From Sinotaia quadrata (lineage: Eukaryota > Mollusca > Gastropoda > Architaenioglossa > Viviparidae): a stretch of 64,000 nt of DNA. The notes beneath the pieces were generated by a model, which was not told where the DNA came from, ran no database searches, and saw nothing but the letters and a program-made list of their open reading frames with translations. The stretch is from assembly GCA_028829895.1 (NCBI GenBank), contig CM054181.1:100056360-100120359 (forward strand), in the 5' to 3' direction. Shown here piece after piece: positions 12,056 to 25,700 of this stretch; position 1 is the first letter of the stretch, and each line of letters begins with the position of its first letter. Both the position numbers and the translations under genes were made by a program.

Positions 12056-13605
12056 TTCCAGCTTCAAAAATAACATTTTCATTAAAATGCACAGTTTATG
12101 ATACTGAAATGTCCCATGGGAATGTTTGTGAGTCGGATGGAAATTTCAAGTTTAGCCATGAGCACCCCTCAACAGGAAGGAAATGTTGTTGGGAATTCAA
12201 ATCCACCAAGGCCAAATTCAGAACAAAGTGTCAAATCACAAATGTATCAAGCCTCTTTCCAACAAAATGTCATAAAGGCTTTAAAGTAAATTTAAAATCT
12301 GAAATCAGAGATTTCTGTCAACATCAATAGCTCAAACATTTCCCTCTTAAAAAAATATTTTACTAAAGTCAATAGCGATTCCTTTTTATCATCTGAAATA
12401 ACAGTTTTCTGTCGATAAAAGTGTTTTCTGTTGTAATTTACAAAGAACTGCAAATGATTAAAAGCTCATTCAATCTACTTACGTAATTTACTTTTAAAAT
12501 AATGGTTATGAGCTTATTTAAGATATATTTCTTTAAAAACCCACCTACTACCACTAACAGTGAATCAATATTACAACATTTTTTCCTGAACACAGCAGGG
12601 CACTTTGGTGATAAAATCAGTCTAATTCTGAATGATGTCATTAACCAGTCTCACTGAATAGGTATTATTCTTTTAGTTAAGTCAAAGTTCTGACACATTC
12701 AGCAACAAAACCTTTCAACTATTAAACAACACAAACCTAAGTTCTGACATAACCAGCAACATTTTTTATCTTTTTATAAAACCTTTCTACTAAGTCAAAT
12801 TCTATGTTACATTCAGCAACATTTATCAACAGAAACACTATGCTTCAATATGAAATTAAAGTTATACATTACTTACATTTAGTAATATCCAGCATCTAAT
12901 ACCTCTTTCATCTGTCAAGTACACAGACGACATTACATTCAGTTAATGAGCATGGGTTAGTCACATTCATGCTAGACTCTAAACAATATTTCTGAAACTT
13001 TCATTCAATAAAATAACCTGCACAATCTTTCCAGTAACAGAGAAAACTGTACTCCAACTTTCTTTCTGAAAGCTGATTGGCATTTACTTAAACAAGACAA
13101 CCCAATCAAAGTGCTATATTGTAATGAAAATATTTTATGCAAGCCTTGATAAAATTTTCTCTGTAAATGTTGCAAATGCATTCATGATGAACAGACATAA
13201 ACTGTTTCTTGGAATGAACAGTTCAGGAATGTCTAGGGAATGTACACAGTATAAATATAAATGACATGCATAGGTACTGCCAGTAATGTTCACATTTGTT
13301 AGCAATAAAACAGTAATGTGCAGTACTGTAGCATCAATTCTCCATACAAATTCAACAGTTTACTCACCGAGTCAGTGAGTGAAAATATCATAGAAAAATA
13401 ATGTAAAACATGGAATAAAGGATTTTGTGTCTTCAAGAGCTGAACCACATTTAAAAAGAAGTGAGTGAAGACAAATTTATAAAATATTTAAAATAAAACA
13501 AAACAGACAACCTGAGCTGGAAGCTAAATACCGAGGCACAAGGTGAAGAAAAAAGTGTCCAACAGTTTCTTAATATAAAGGCACTGAAATAATGTAAAGA
13601 TGAAG
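12056..13605 (-). other. Probable 3' UTR of the zinc-finger gene
   Basis: AT-rich sequence between the stop codon and the first poly(A) signal. No open frame with recognisable protein content lies here. Its assignment as 3' UTR rests only on position and on the poly(A) signal. Confidence 0.5.
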
Positions 13606-16600
13606 TCAACATAAGTGTTGTCTTTCATGCTGAATCATCTGTGTCTTAGCTTCAAACTCTCTTTCACAGTACTGACAAACATACACCTTGGTTTTCTGTC
13701 CAATATTCTCAGAGTCCTTTTTGCAATCTTTTGCTTTGATTTCCACATCAGACTCTGCAAAGTTTTTCAATTCCACTTCATCTACAGTGGAGTCTGACTT
13801 ACATTTTTCAGCGCTGCTTGGTTTCTTGGAAACATTCTCCATTGAAGCTTGTTTGCTGGGAATGTCACTTTTGCGGTTTCCTGCGATCATTTCATGCAGA
13901 GTTGTGCGGTCAACAGAGCTCCCAGGAAAGTGAACTTGTACATGGGGAAGAAGAAATTCTTCAGTTGTGCAGGCGAAGTCACAGTAAGGGCAAGAGAGAG
14001 TTCCAGTGCCTGCATGTTGTTGAATATGTTTCATCAGCTCTTCCTTGCTCTGGGTGCTATAGGGACATCGATGACAGTGTAGAGAGACCATTTCATTTTC
14101 ATCGCTGTCATCATCTGACCAATTTCCATTAGAAAGCTGATTAGCATCAGCTGAAAGAGACTTCTTTGTTGACTCATCTTTCTTAGAAATGTCTTTGGTG
14201 GGACTTTCACATGAAAGAGGTTCTGTGTTACTACTGTAAAAAGGTGTTGAACTTGGGCTATCCCCTTGAGTGTATTTTATACCATGCATTTCCATGTGTT
14301 GCTCAAGCAACTGTTTACTCGGACCATGGTAAGGACACTTTGGACATTTTCTGCGACGTCTTCCAGTAGGAGTTTCTTGCCGCACTTCATTGGCTGTCTG
14401 GTTCTCATCATGCAAGCGTTTGTGCTGGCACAGCAGACTCCTGCGGTCAACACAATATGTACACTGGTCACACATATAGCGACCTACACCCTTGTGCATA
14501 GTTAGATGATAGTCATATGAGCTGCGGTTACCAGTTACAAAGGGACAGTTTTCACAAGAGTAGAGTTTCTTGGTGATGGACAACTTAAAGGGAGGGGAAA
14601 TGGAGTTAGACATGAGAGTGGAATTTGGAGTGTGAGATGAATTTGGAGTACAAGAACTTCTCCCTTCTTGCTTTGCACTGCCCAAGTCAAGAATTTTTGC
14701 TTCAAACTCTCCTGGAACTGATTCAGCAAACTCATGGTTCAGAAAGATGCTATCCAAAGGTGTTGGGTCATAATCTGGATCTGATGCATGCACTTTCCGA
14801 TGCTGATACAAAAGAGAAAGGCGATCAGCTGACCAGTCACAAAAGTCACAAATATATTTTCTCCCCATTCCATGCATTCCACAATGGATCAAGTAGGCCT
14901 TCTCGATCCCTGTTTTGTATGGACATGAAGCACAGAGGAGCAGTTCATTGGATGAGGAATCAGGCTTAGCTGTAATTCCAGAAGAGTTCAGAGACAAGCT
15001 GGATGAGGCTAAGGATGATGGAGCAAAGTCATCATCAGTGAGATGAGACAAATTCTCAGGCTCTGAATCAACTGGAACTTTTGTAATTGCCTGGTGATTT
15101 AGAAGCTTAGAGGTTGGTGGATTGAGATCGAAGTCTGGTTCATTGCAATGAAGCTTGCGATGCTGATTCAGCAAGTTGACACGAGAAAGACTATAAGAAC
15201 AGTGGTCACATTTGTAGCGGTTCTCCATCCCATGGAATTGTGAGTGTTTGCGGAGTTCAAATGCAGAGTTGCAACTAAAAGGGCAAGACATGCACCTGAA
15301 ATTATAAAACTGTTTCTCAGACAGAGGTGTGCACTTTCCTGAAGCGTTAGCAGCCTCTGCTTCCATGATCTCTTTGGCCTCCTTATCCACAGCATGTTCC
15401 CAAGATTTTCCCTGTCCTGATGACTGGCAAATCCCTCTATCTGGTGATGGCTGCTTTTTGCCTGCCTTGCCAATCTCAATCAACTGTCCAACCTCACAAT
15501 CATTTTCATCCATTTCTTCATCTACTTCCTCATTATTTACAGTAACAGATGAAGAAGGCATAAGTTTGCTTTCTGCGTCTGGATCAAATGGATCAAGAAT
15601 CAGGTCTTGGTAGGGTTTGGATTGAGAGACATTTGGAGATGTTGCTGAAGTCTCTTCCAGGTGAAACCTTTCATGCTGCTGCAAAAGAAAAGCCCGTGTA
15701 GCACTGTAGTTGCAGAACCGGCATCGATAGCGACTGGTAATGATATGTTGTCGCCGGTGCTTTATTATGTTGTTGCGGCAAAAAGTGTGATAAGGGCATT
15801 TGGAGCATTTGTACCGGACTCTGCCACTGGCCTTCCATTTCTGCAGCACTTGTTTAGCTTGTACATGTAGTGGCCGCTCTTTATTATGCACTTTTTCGGG
15901 CAGTTCTATAACTTTGCCCACAGAAGAATTGCTATTAGGAGTTGAAGAAGTTTTAGGTACAAAAGGAATGTTTTGCTCAGAATTTTCCAAATTGCTGACA
16001 TTGAACGAATCAGTTTTAGCTTTGTCTGCAGACCCTGCTTCACTCTTGATCATCTTCAGATTCTTAACGGTCTTGCCAGGCTCTAATGCAACACTAAATT
16101 TAGTGTATTTGGAGGTAGTACCTGCACTGGTTCCATAGTTTTCCTCATGTACACTAGCATGCTCTAACAAGAGGTTGGGCTGATCTGTACTGAAGTCACA
16201 TTCGCTGCATCTGTATTTGGCATTGTTACTATGCAATCGCATGTGAAGGTGTAACTTTTCCACAGAGTTAACTTTGAAGGGGCATCGAGAACAGCAAAGA
16301 ATATTCTCTGCTCTTAAATTGTTGGGTTTTCCTGCATCCTGCCACAGAGCTTTTTTCATGGCTTGGATCTGTTGAGACAAATCCCTCTCTGGGTTAATCT
16401 TGATTTCATCTAACTCAATGACATCAATGATGATACGTTGGTTGGGATGTGTGGTCTCAGCATGGTGGTATATGAGTTTGAGGTTGTCCACACTGTAGTT
16501 GCAATGACCACACTGATATTTGCCTTGTGGGCCATGTGCAGACTTGCTGTGAGCTGTGACTGCTGGTGCACTTGTACTGATGAAGTGACATAGCATACAC

Positions 16601-16783
16601 TTGTACATACGGCACCCATCTGCAGACAGAGGCTCTATCGGGATCCCATGATATGCAGAAAGGTGCTTTCTGCGCATGATGGGAGGAAAGGTCAAGTCCG
16701 AGTGATGGCTGTCTTTGAGATGCAAGGAAGGGGCAGCAGAAACCACATCCTGTGTGTCTTCACCATCCACCTGAAGGGCATAC
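13606..16783 (-). CDS. Zinc-finger gene, last coding exon (fingers 20-35, stop)
   Basis: The exon starts after TGTCCACACAG (acceptor at 16785-16784). This acceptor is chosen over two nearby AGs because only it completes the AA|G lysine codon left by the previous exon. It encodes 1,058 residues and then a stop. There are sixteen fingers: seven pairs plus two single fingers. The first finger of a pair usually reads CxxCP[FY], the second [KR]YxCxxCx[YFW]S, joined by short GM or GxG linkers. Several pairs are followed by an acidic spacer such as EPDFD or DPDYD. The finger starting CPKCPY (about residue 2612) keeps a GIKY linker but lacks a partner. The last finger ends two residues before the C-terminus. 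Confidence 0.93.
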
Positions 16784-19700
16784 CTGTGTGGACAGTAAAG
16801 CCAATCAGTCCACTTGTTCTCTTGCATCTGTGTTAAATATTCTTTCTACCTGTGGGCCTGAGGGAGGGTAAGAAAGTGCTTTGTCAAATTAAATTCTAAT
16901 TTGTCTTTTACTGACATTTTAAATGGGTAAAGTCTTTAAATAATGAAGTGAACATTCTGATGTGTGTACATGAAAACTATCTTCAATAAGCAGAAATGTG
17001 TTTAATACTGCTATACACCTGAATGTGTATATACCTATCATTATGTTTCACCTAGGTACAGTCCTAAAAAATATCTTTGTCTGACTTAAAATATGTTTTT
17101 AGTCTTTGATACTGTCAGTAACTAGATCAAGTAACATGTTTCAATGATACTGTCAATGATGTAAAGGTATGAATGAAGGTAGTAATCAGGAGACATTTAC
17201 AAGGCCACTCTTTCAAAGCACACACTATTTCTAGCAATCTGTTTATCTGTCAGTCTTGTCTCTCTCCATATAAACACACATGCACACAGTGCTTTTCTTG
17301 TTTGGTGTACCAGCAATTCTTACTTAGTTACTGTGACTTTGAAACATAAATTAGCCAAATAAATTTTAGGGAAAATTCATGAACACAAAGAATAGCACTA
17401 TCTCTTGTGCATTATTATTAAAACTGTATATTTATAAATTCATTTTACTTATGGGTTTTTCTTTTTTGCAAATAACATTTATTTCTTATACACAGTCATT
17501 GTACAAATGAATTCATCGTTTTGCTTTGCTATATTATCTGTATTTTTCACATGGCTCCAATGTGAAACTTTGAAAGATTCTGTTGTGTATTTTATTGTGT
17601 CCATAATGTAAAGTGTTTAGAGTTTGTATATGAAATACTCTATGTCATCTTACTGAATTTCAGATTACAATAATTTCTCATTTATGTCTAAAAAGGATAA
17701 GAAATAAAACTGCAATCAAACTCTCTTCCTCAAGGCTATTTCATCTATGCTAATTTTATCTCTCTTTATAAGAGTGTTATGTTTAATTTAAACTTGAAAG
17801 ACTTCCATAATCAATTTATACTTACTCATACAATTGATGTATTGTGTGTTTGAACATAGGAAACATTTTATATTTAATTAAATTTGCCACAAAGCCTGTA
17901 GGTTTAATTTAAACTCACTTTAGAGATTCCTTTGCAATGAGTGAAAGAAAATCTTGTTCATTCTCTTTGCTGACTGAACTGCCCCACTGCTGTGTATGGC
18001 TGCTCCGCATATGATGGTAAAGCTTGCTCAATCTTTCCACACTAAAATCGCAAAACCAGCAACTATGTTGATTCTTGCTGCCATGTTTCTCAATATGCCG
18101 TAGATATGCTACTGCTGTTGGTGCAGTGTAGAGACATTTTGTGCACTGGAAAAGCTGCATAGACCCTTTAGCAGTGTCTGATGTGCTAAGATTCATAGGA
18201 GCGTCAGCCAATTTTGCAGTGTCCGCTTCAGCAGCATAATTGATGGGTACAGAAGACACGCTGCCCATATTGTGCGCTTGTTTAGACTGACTCAGTTCTG
18301 AAGCCAGTGAGGATGTTGGAAGAATGGTAAATCGACCCTTTGAGTTGGACAGCCTGGAATGCAAACCAGCAAGCTGACCATTGACTTTCTGCTGGATGTT
18401 TGAAGAAACTTTCAGGTTGGAAAAACCATCAGTTGAAGTAGGATTTGGGTTGCCATTGGTCATCTGTGTAACAGCCTTAGCACTCATGGGTAAAAAGGTG
18501 ATACTATGAGCTATGGGCCGGGAAAGATTTTGCTCAGGTGACTGTGGAACATGGGCACCAGCTGAAAGGATACTGGAAGTTTCAGTGGCCTCTTGATTAC
18601 GTAATTCTAAAGGATGAACACTGCGAGCATGCTGATAGAGGGTTGTAATGTGAGCAAAAACAGCACTGCACCACTCACACTCAAACTGATGACTTTTAGC
18701 TGGCTGACCTAAACTAGAGTTGGAAGATGGAGTCATGGTTGGTGGGGGTGATGAACGCTTTCCAGACAGATCTAATGTATTTGCCAGGGAGCCACTGTCA
18801 GCAAAACTGCGCTTTTTGCCAGATAAATGAGAGGTTTTGCCTGAGCTGTTGTTATTGTTGACGTCTTCAGCCTCATTATCATCCTCCATGAAGAATGTCT
18901 CCCACTCGATAGGGTTGAACTCTGGATGGACAGCAATATGATCTAACAAGTCATCCTTGCTTTGGAACTGGTTCTTGCAGTAGAAGCAACGAAATATGTC
19001 CATCTCCAGGTCATGTTCTTCTTCATGTGTCAGCATTATCTGCCGCTTGGTGCACACAAAGTTGCACTTGCTGCAGGTAAATTTCTTGATAGGTTTTCTT
19101 GGGTGTTTCAGTCTAGCCTCATCTTGGTCTGTCTTCCCTGCTTCGCCCCCAGCTACTAGGGGTGGTGACACTCTAGGACCTGTTCCATTGGCTTCATGCC
19201 GGTTCTTGCGATGTTGCAGAAAGGTAGCCAGGTCATTGGCAGAAAAAGAACACTGCTTGCACTTGAAACGACCAGATACGCTTCCATTGCCCTGGGTTAA
19301 ACCCTCATGTTGCGCATGGTGAGCGGCCAGCAGTTCTGGACTGTGTGTTTCAAAATCACATTGCTGACATCGTACTGGGCGTGGGTCACGGTTTTCACCA
19401 CCGGTAGAAACAGAATCACTAGATGAAGCATCACTGATGTCAGCATTCAAAGGACTGTAGTGGTTATATACTTTCATATGTTTTTTCAGGTCACATTTCC
19501 AGCGAGAGCTGTATCCACAAATGCCACAAGTGAATGGTTTAGTCTCTGAGTGAAGAACCATGTGACGTTTGAGCTCTGCAGGACTGTTTCCAACAAAAGG
19601 ACACTCTAAGCAGTGATGCTGGCCTTGGTTGATTAGACTACGAAACACAGGCTGCTGTTGCTGCCCTTTGCTCAGAGAAGGACCATTGCTTGAAGCTGAA

Positions 19701-22700
19701 GTGGATAGAGAGTTAGCTGCATTAGTTCCTGAAACCAAAGGCATCATGGATGCATTAGAAGGTGAAACAAGTGTTGAAGGACTGCCAGTTATTGCTGAGC
19801 CACCAGATGAAACGGGCAGATCTCTGGGTAAGATGACTGCTGGTTTGGAAATCTTTCCTTCAGCAGAACCAGCATTGATGATGAAAGCAAGAGCACTTCT
19901 GGAAAGAGATTGTGGAGGCTGAGGGGTGGTGGGAGTCAGGCGGCTATCAGGCATGACCATTGCATTTGGTGGTGCACTACGGTGCTTCTTTGATACGGTT
20001 GTGTCTATGACATCTTTGATAGTGCCACCGCCACAGCGCTTAAGATGTTTCACAACATCCCATTTCCACTTACTCTTATAACTGCACCTTGGACACAGAA
20101 ATGGCTTCTCATCAGAATGGTTCTTCATGTGCTGTGTGATCTCAGATGGCCAACGAGCTCGATATTCACAACGAGTGCACTTGTAAGGTAGGGGGTCATC
20201 TCCTGCATTTACTTTCAGCTGTCTGTTAACATTACCACTAGCTTGTTTGCTTACAGTGGAAAGTCGATTTCCACTTGCATTTGGGGAACCATGAGAAGCT
20301 TTCACACTTTGCCGATTCCTAACTGCTTCTGCAACTGCTCTCTGGGTTTTCTCAGCTACGGGTCGGACAACACCTTCTCCATCATTACTTTCACTGGCAT
20401 TGCCATCAGACTCTGAGGTGTGCAGAGAACGAAGGCTGGGCATCTGGAGTCCAAGGTCAGTTGAGTTATCCTGGCGACGAATCAGGTCAAGAGGCTCAGC
20501 TGTAGTTGACTTTGTTTCAGTGGGTCCATCATCCAAGAAATTGGGTTGCCTGCTAACCATCTGGTTGGCAGCTTGGGTGATTGCTAGAATTCCTGCCACA
20601 CTGCTGTCATCTTGGCTGTAAGACATTGCAGGACTACTGTAGCTGGGCAGATCGGGTAGGCTAGAGCCAGAATCTCTACGAGTGCGCTTCTTAGGGGGCT
20701 CCTCATCTTCCAGATCTCTTATCTCCAACTGCGATACAGAGGAAGGTTCATCCTTAATGGTCGAGCTGTTGAGCGATGCATCTCGACGTTTGTACGGATT
20801 AGTGAGGCTGTGGTGGGCTTTTTCAAAATGCTTGACCATGTCCCATTTCCATTTGTAGGTGGAGCCACAAACCATGCACATAAAGGGACGCTCCTCAGAA
20901 TGTGACACAGCATGTTTCTGCAGCTCAGCTGGCCACTTGGCGACAAAGTCACACATGTTGCACTTGAGTTGCTTAGAATCTGCTTGGTTTGGGTCTTGGG
21001 AAGATATTCCTGGTATCGACTGAAGTGGCATCTTTAATAAGTGGTATGTCTGCTGGAGCCCATGAGGGATTTTCTGAATTGCCTCCTGAAAAATGTACAA
21101 TGTTAAAGTCATTCTTATAATTAGCACATCAACAAATGGTTACTAGTATAACTAAAACCAAACTAATATCCAGTATCCACCATAAGATGAATGTCAAATG
21201 CACTATGAAGTTTGAGTTACAAAACACAAGTTTTGCAACAAAATCTTTTAAGCTATGGAATGGTTCTAAATAAAACCTGTCTGAAAGGCAGAGAGGTATG
21301 CTAGTTCTGGTGTCAATTATATTAACAACTGCCTGCATTCAACAATAACACAAAGATCATTGAAAACAATTACAATTTATATATAAGACAAGCGAAATCA
21401 TACTTCCTCAATGTCCCATTACTTAATGTTTCTTTACTAAATGTTTAATCTATACTAATTAATAACTAGACAATAGGGAAAAATATTATGAGAAAAACTA
21501 TCCATAATACAGCTAAAGAATGTTCCTGTTCTATTATATGAGTAAAGAAAAATACAGAACTTTTTAAGTTTAAGGAACAATAACATGCAGTAAAAAGTTA
21601 ACAATTCAAAACTACATGTATATTGTAAAAATGTAAGTCTGAAAGTGTTAATTAAAATCTATTTGTTCATATTTATGTTTGATGCACATTTGAAACTGCA
21701 CAGTCCTGGTTGGTTTAGTCATATGTGAATTGTGTCAAAAGCTGACTTTGTATATTTAAGTCTGGCTGCGTAAGTCACATAGATAAGATATATATATAAC
21801 TAATAATGTATTAGTTTTAAAGTGAACCATTTTAATCTGACTGTAAATGGTACATGTGTACAGTTCACAATGTACAGCCTCAAGAAATATTGTACAGTAT
21901 TTGGTGAAATAATTTTTTTTAAAATATATGTGAAAAGAATATACTCTAGTTAATTAATTAAATAAGGCCAATGTTTGTAAAGCCTATTTTTAAAAAGAAG
22001 TAGTTTCATGATCACAAACATGGGATTCTTTTTTTTTTTATTAAGCATGGATGATGGGTTCACAGAATTTTATGAATAAACCAATTTCTAATATACCACA
22101 ATATAAAATCATGATGTGATCTGCAATCCCTGTGCATATTGTAAAGAAAACAATTTAAAATATGCACCTGATATTTCTTTTAAAACTGTGAGATTTTGTT
22201 GATCATTATTATTTAGTATTACTTCTGAATCAGAAATAATTAAATATACAGTCTGTCATCTACATTTACACTTGAATCAATATGAAATAATGTCAATCAA
22301 TTTATTACTGAATGTGTTGAAAAAGCAGGTGCCACAATATTGATGGTTATCACTGATCTAATAAGACCTAATGAAAGAATGAACGTCAGTGTCAGAAATG
22401 CCAAAGCAAAATAAATATTGTAATTTTAAAATTTTAGAAACAGATTGTTAACTCTCAAGAGGTCATTCTATGAAAGAAACGTGTGTGTGGGAGGGGAAAT
22501 GTTAAAGATAAATAAAACTTGACATGCATAATTTTAGATACCTCTTGCATCAACAGTTAACAAAAAGAAGAAAAGAGAATAAGAAAAATCAATGCGCCAA
22601 TTGGGCACATTCATTGTGAAAATGGCATGCTAGTCAGTACCACTCAATTCAAACTGAAATCAGCAATATCTATATTATACCCACGTAATCACGTCTCACT

Positions 22701-25700
22701 ACATCCATTTTGGGAATCTTTCGTTTTGGATCTTTACCACAATCACAATATATGGTGTCTGCATGGGGACACACCTTGTGTGAAGTGATGAGATCCGAAT
22801 GGTGAGAAGCAAAGTGCTCATTCAGAAGGTTGACCTGCTCAAAGTGTTTCTGGCATGCAGCACACTTGAATGCCTTCTTGTTGAGGTGGAGCGTCATGTG
22901 GGCACTGTAGTCCACCAAGGTCTTTGCTATAAAGGAGCATTTTTTACACTGCAAAACGTTGTTCTTGTGTCCTTGGGTTTCTGTTAAGGCACCACCTTCA
23001 GCTTCTTCCTCATCTTCGAGACCAGTCATGTCGATTGAAGGAACATCATCATCTCCGTCTGCCCAGGAGGTCTCCATCTTGACAGGAGTACAAGCAGCAT
23101 CAGAGGCTGGTGGTTGTTCATCGCGTCTCACAGAAAAGTCAAGGGGCTCGTTCTGAACACCACTCTCAGATGGATCCATGCTATCTGTTTCATCCATGGG
23201 GCTGGACCGCTGACTTAAGTTAAGAGCAGTCTGGGAGGGAATGGGTCCATTTAGGCTAGCAGTCAAGTTGCCAAGCTGCTTGGATGGGAATACTGGCTGA
23301 TTGGAGTGGGTGATGAATGGACCAATGACATTTGTTAGGAAACTCTGAGATGTGTGGTCTTGCTCCTCAACTGCCCCAGAACTTCGTGAACCACTATTGT
23401 AGGACACATTGAGAAAGTTCTGAGGGGTTGTGGCTCTTGAACTGTTGGGAGAGTCCATGCTGCTGTTGTCATTTCCGGCTCCATTTGGATTGGCATCAGT
23501 GCTAGCAACAGTAATCTTCTTCAGGAGCTGGTTGTGGTAAATTCGCCGCTGGCCACATGGGGTGTGGTTGCCAGACTGGACCAGGCTGACCATGCCTGCA
23601 GGAAACTTACTTGAATCTGGTTTTTCTCCGCTATGTTTTTCTTTCCAGTGTTTGTTGAGTGATTTACGCCACTTGTACACATTACCACAGTTTGAACAAG
23701 CATACTTCATCCCAATTTCATCCACAACCTACAAAACAGAATACATATGTTCAATCAAAGTATTTATAAAAATGCAACAGGAAGAAAGATAATCATACAT
23801 TCCAAATTAAATAACCTTTTACTTGTCACACTCCTTGTAGAATTCATTCTTCAGTGACATGAGTAATGCACCAACACACACACAAATACATTCTCATTAT
23901 TAATAATTACATTTGTGAATATTAATTACTAAATTAGCCAGTACCATTTTTTTGTCTTTCTTGGAAGAATGAATTAGACCAAGAATGAATTTTAAAAGGT
24001 CTCTATATCTAAAAGTTGTACTAAGACCTGAACATTTAAAAAAAAATCTCTTGATTTATCAAATATATCAAGATATAATTTATGATTTTAAAAGATATCT
24101 CTTGCTTCCATTAACTTACACCAAGATTTGTTTTGTATTTATTACATATTTTAAAATGTTTCTCTTGTGGTTGTCAGAAACATTGATCTGCATTTGAGTG
24201 CATTTCCATTATTGCTTTATAATTATCTTAAAAATATTGTTATTTCTATGAGAGTTATTTTTTGTTAAATATATGATTCTAATGTATTTTAATTCAAAGC
24301 TTATTGTTAGAACTTTTAGTGTCATCAAAATTCTGGTGTCTTAATTAAAAAAACAATTTCAAAATTGCTGGTGTTTTGAGATTTTTTGAATGTATTGTAA
24401 TTAAAACATACCTAAGAACTACTGGTGTCATCAAGAATTTAATGTACTTTTAAAAAGTCTCTCTTGAACTATTGGTGACAATCAAAACTTTAGGCATATG
24501 CATTGCACTGTCAAATAAATTTACTTCATCAAGAATTGAAAAACCACAGCTTTTTATTTCAATCTCTATTATTTGTAATTTCTAAATGTAAATATTTGTG
24601 GGGATGGACAACACCAATTACAGTTCAATTACAATTTACTAAAAGAAAACACTCTGGATCTGATGAAGAGTTGCAACTTTGCATTATTTATTTCCTACAT
24701 AGTGAAAAAAAGTGCTATGATGTATGTGGTGAGTAGTAAGTGATTAGCTGTGTGATGTATGTGGTGAGAGGTAAGCGATTAGCTGTGTGATGTATGTGGT
24801 GAGAGGTAAGTGATTGGCTGTGTGATGTATGTGGTGAGAGGTAAGTGATTAGCTGTGTGATGTATGTGGTGAGAGGTAAGTGATTAGCTGTGTGATGTAT
24901 GTGGTGAGAGGTAAGTGATTAGCTGTGTGATGTATGTGGTGAGAGGTAAGTGATTAGCTGTGTGATGTATGTAGTGAGAGGTAAGTGATTAGCTGTGTTC
25001 AAATGAACATTTCAGTATGTGATCAGCTTGAATGAATATGTGGAGTGTTTGTTTGTTTTATTTTTAAAATATGTGTCATCTAATGGATCCCTCCAGAATT
25101 ATTCCCAAGAAAACTCCATGTTACTGTTTTGTCAATCATCCTTAGAAATGAAATAAAATTATGGTAACCACCTTCTAAGACAATTTCTGTCTGGAACCTT
25201 CTTTTAATGTGATTAACAAATGGACTTATTACATATTTTATTAGGGTCTATATTAATTTCTGGTAGAATTTATGCAATTTCTTTTATTTGACATTTGTTA
25301 TTTCTACCTGCTTATTTTGTATACATTAAATTTTAAATATTTATTATTTTTTGTATATATAACCAAAATTAGTTAGATGTATCTGGATCACTATTGAGAT
25401 GAGAAACAAGTTCTATGCTAAAGAGTTTAAAGTCAGAATAATAGCAAAGTATGAAAAATTAAGAATTTATTATTTATAAATATACTACTGTTCAAGACAA
25501 ATCCACTGCTTGTAAATAATCTGACTTATACAAGTCATAGTTTCCATATTCAGTGCAAACCTATTTTTATATTCAGGCCATAACTTTAGGCCAGAAGAAA
25601 GCTCAAACAAATGAATATGGAGGAAAGCAAAAGTGTGCCAATGAACCCATTCTTACAACACTCTTTAAGACAATTTTATGTCAGATTCAATTAAACATCA

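Noticed and set aside
15168..15479. 103-codon minus-strand frame inside the last exon
   Set aside because: Alternative frame of the zinc-finger coding sequence.
16784..16827. ATG at 16827 as a separate gene start for the last exon
   Set aside because: An in-frame TAG lies seven codons upstream, and the previous exon's phase-2 donor matches an acceptor after this ATG, so it is intronic.
13615..16836. Several plus-strand open frames of 60-114 codons opposite the last zinc-finger exon
   Set aside because: They are antisense shadows of the coding exon; none has a recognisable domain.
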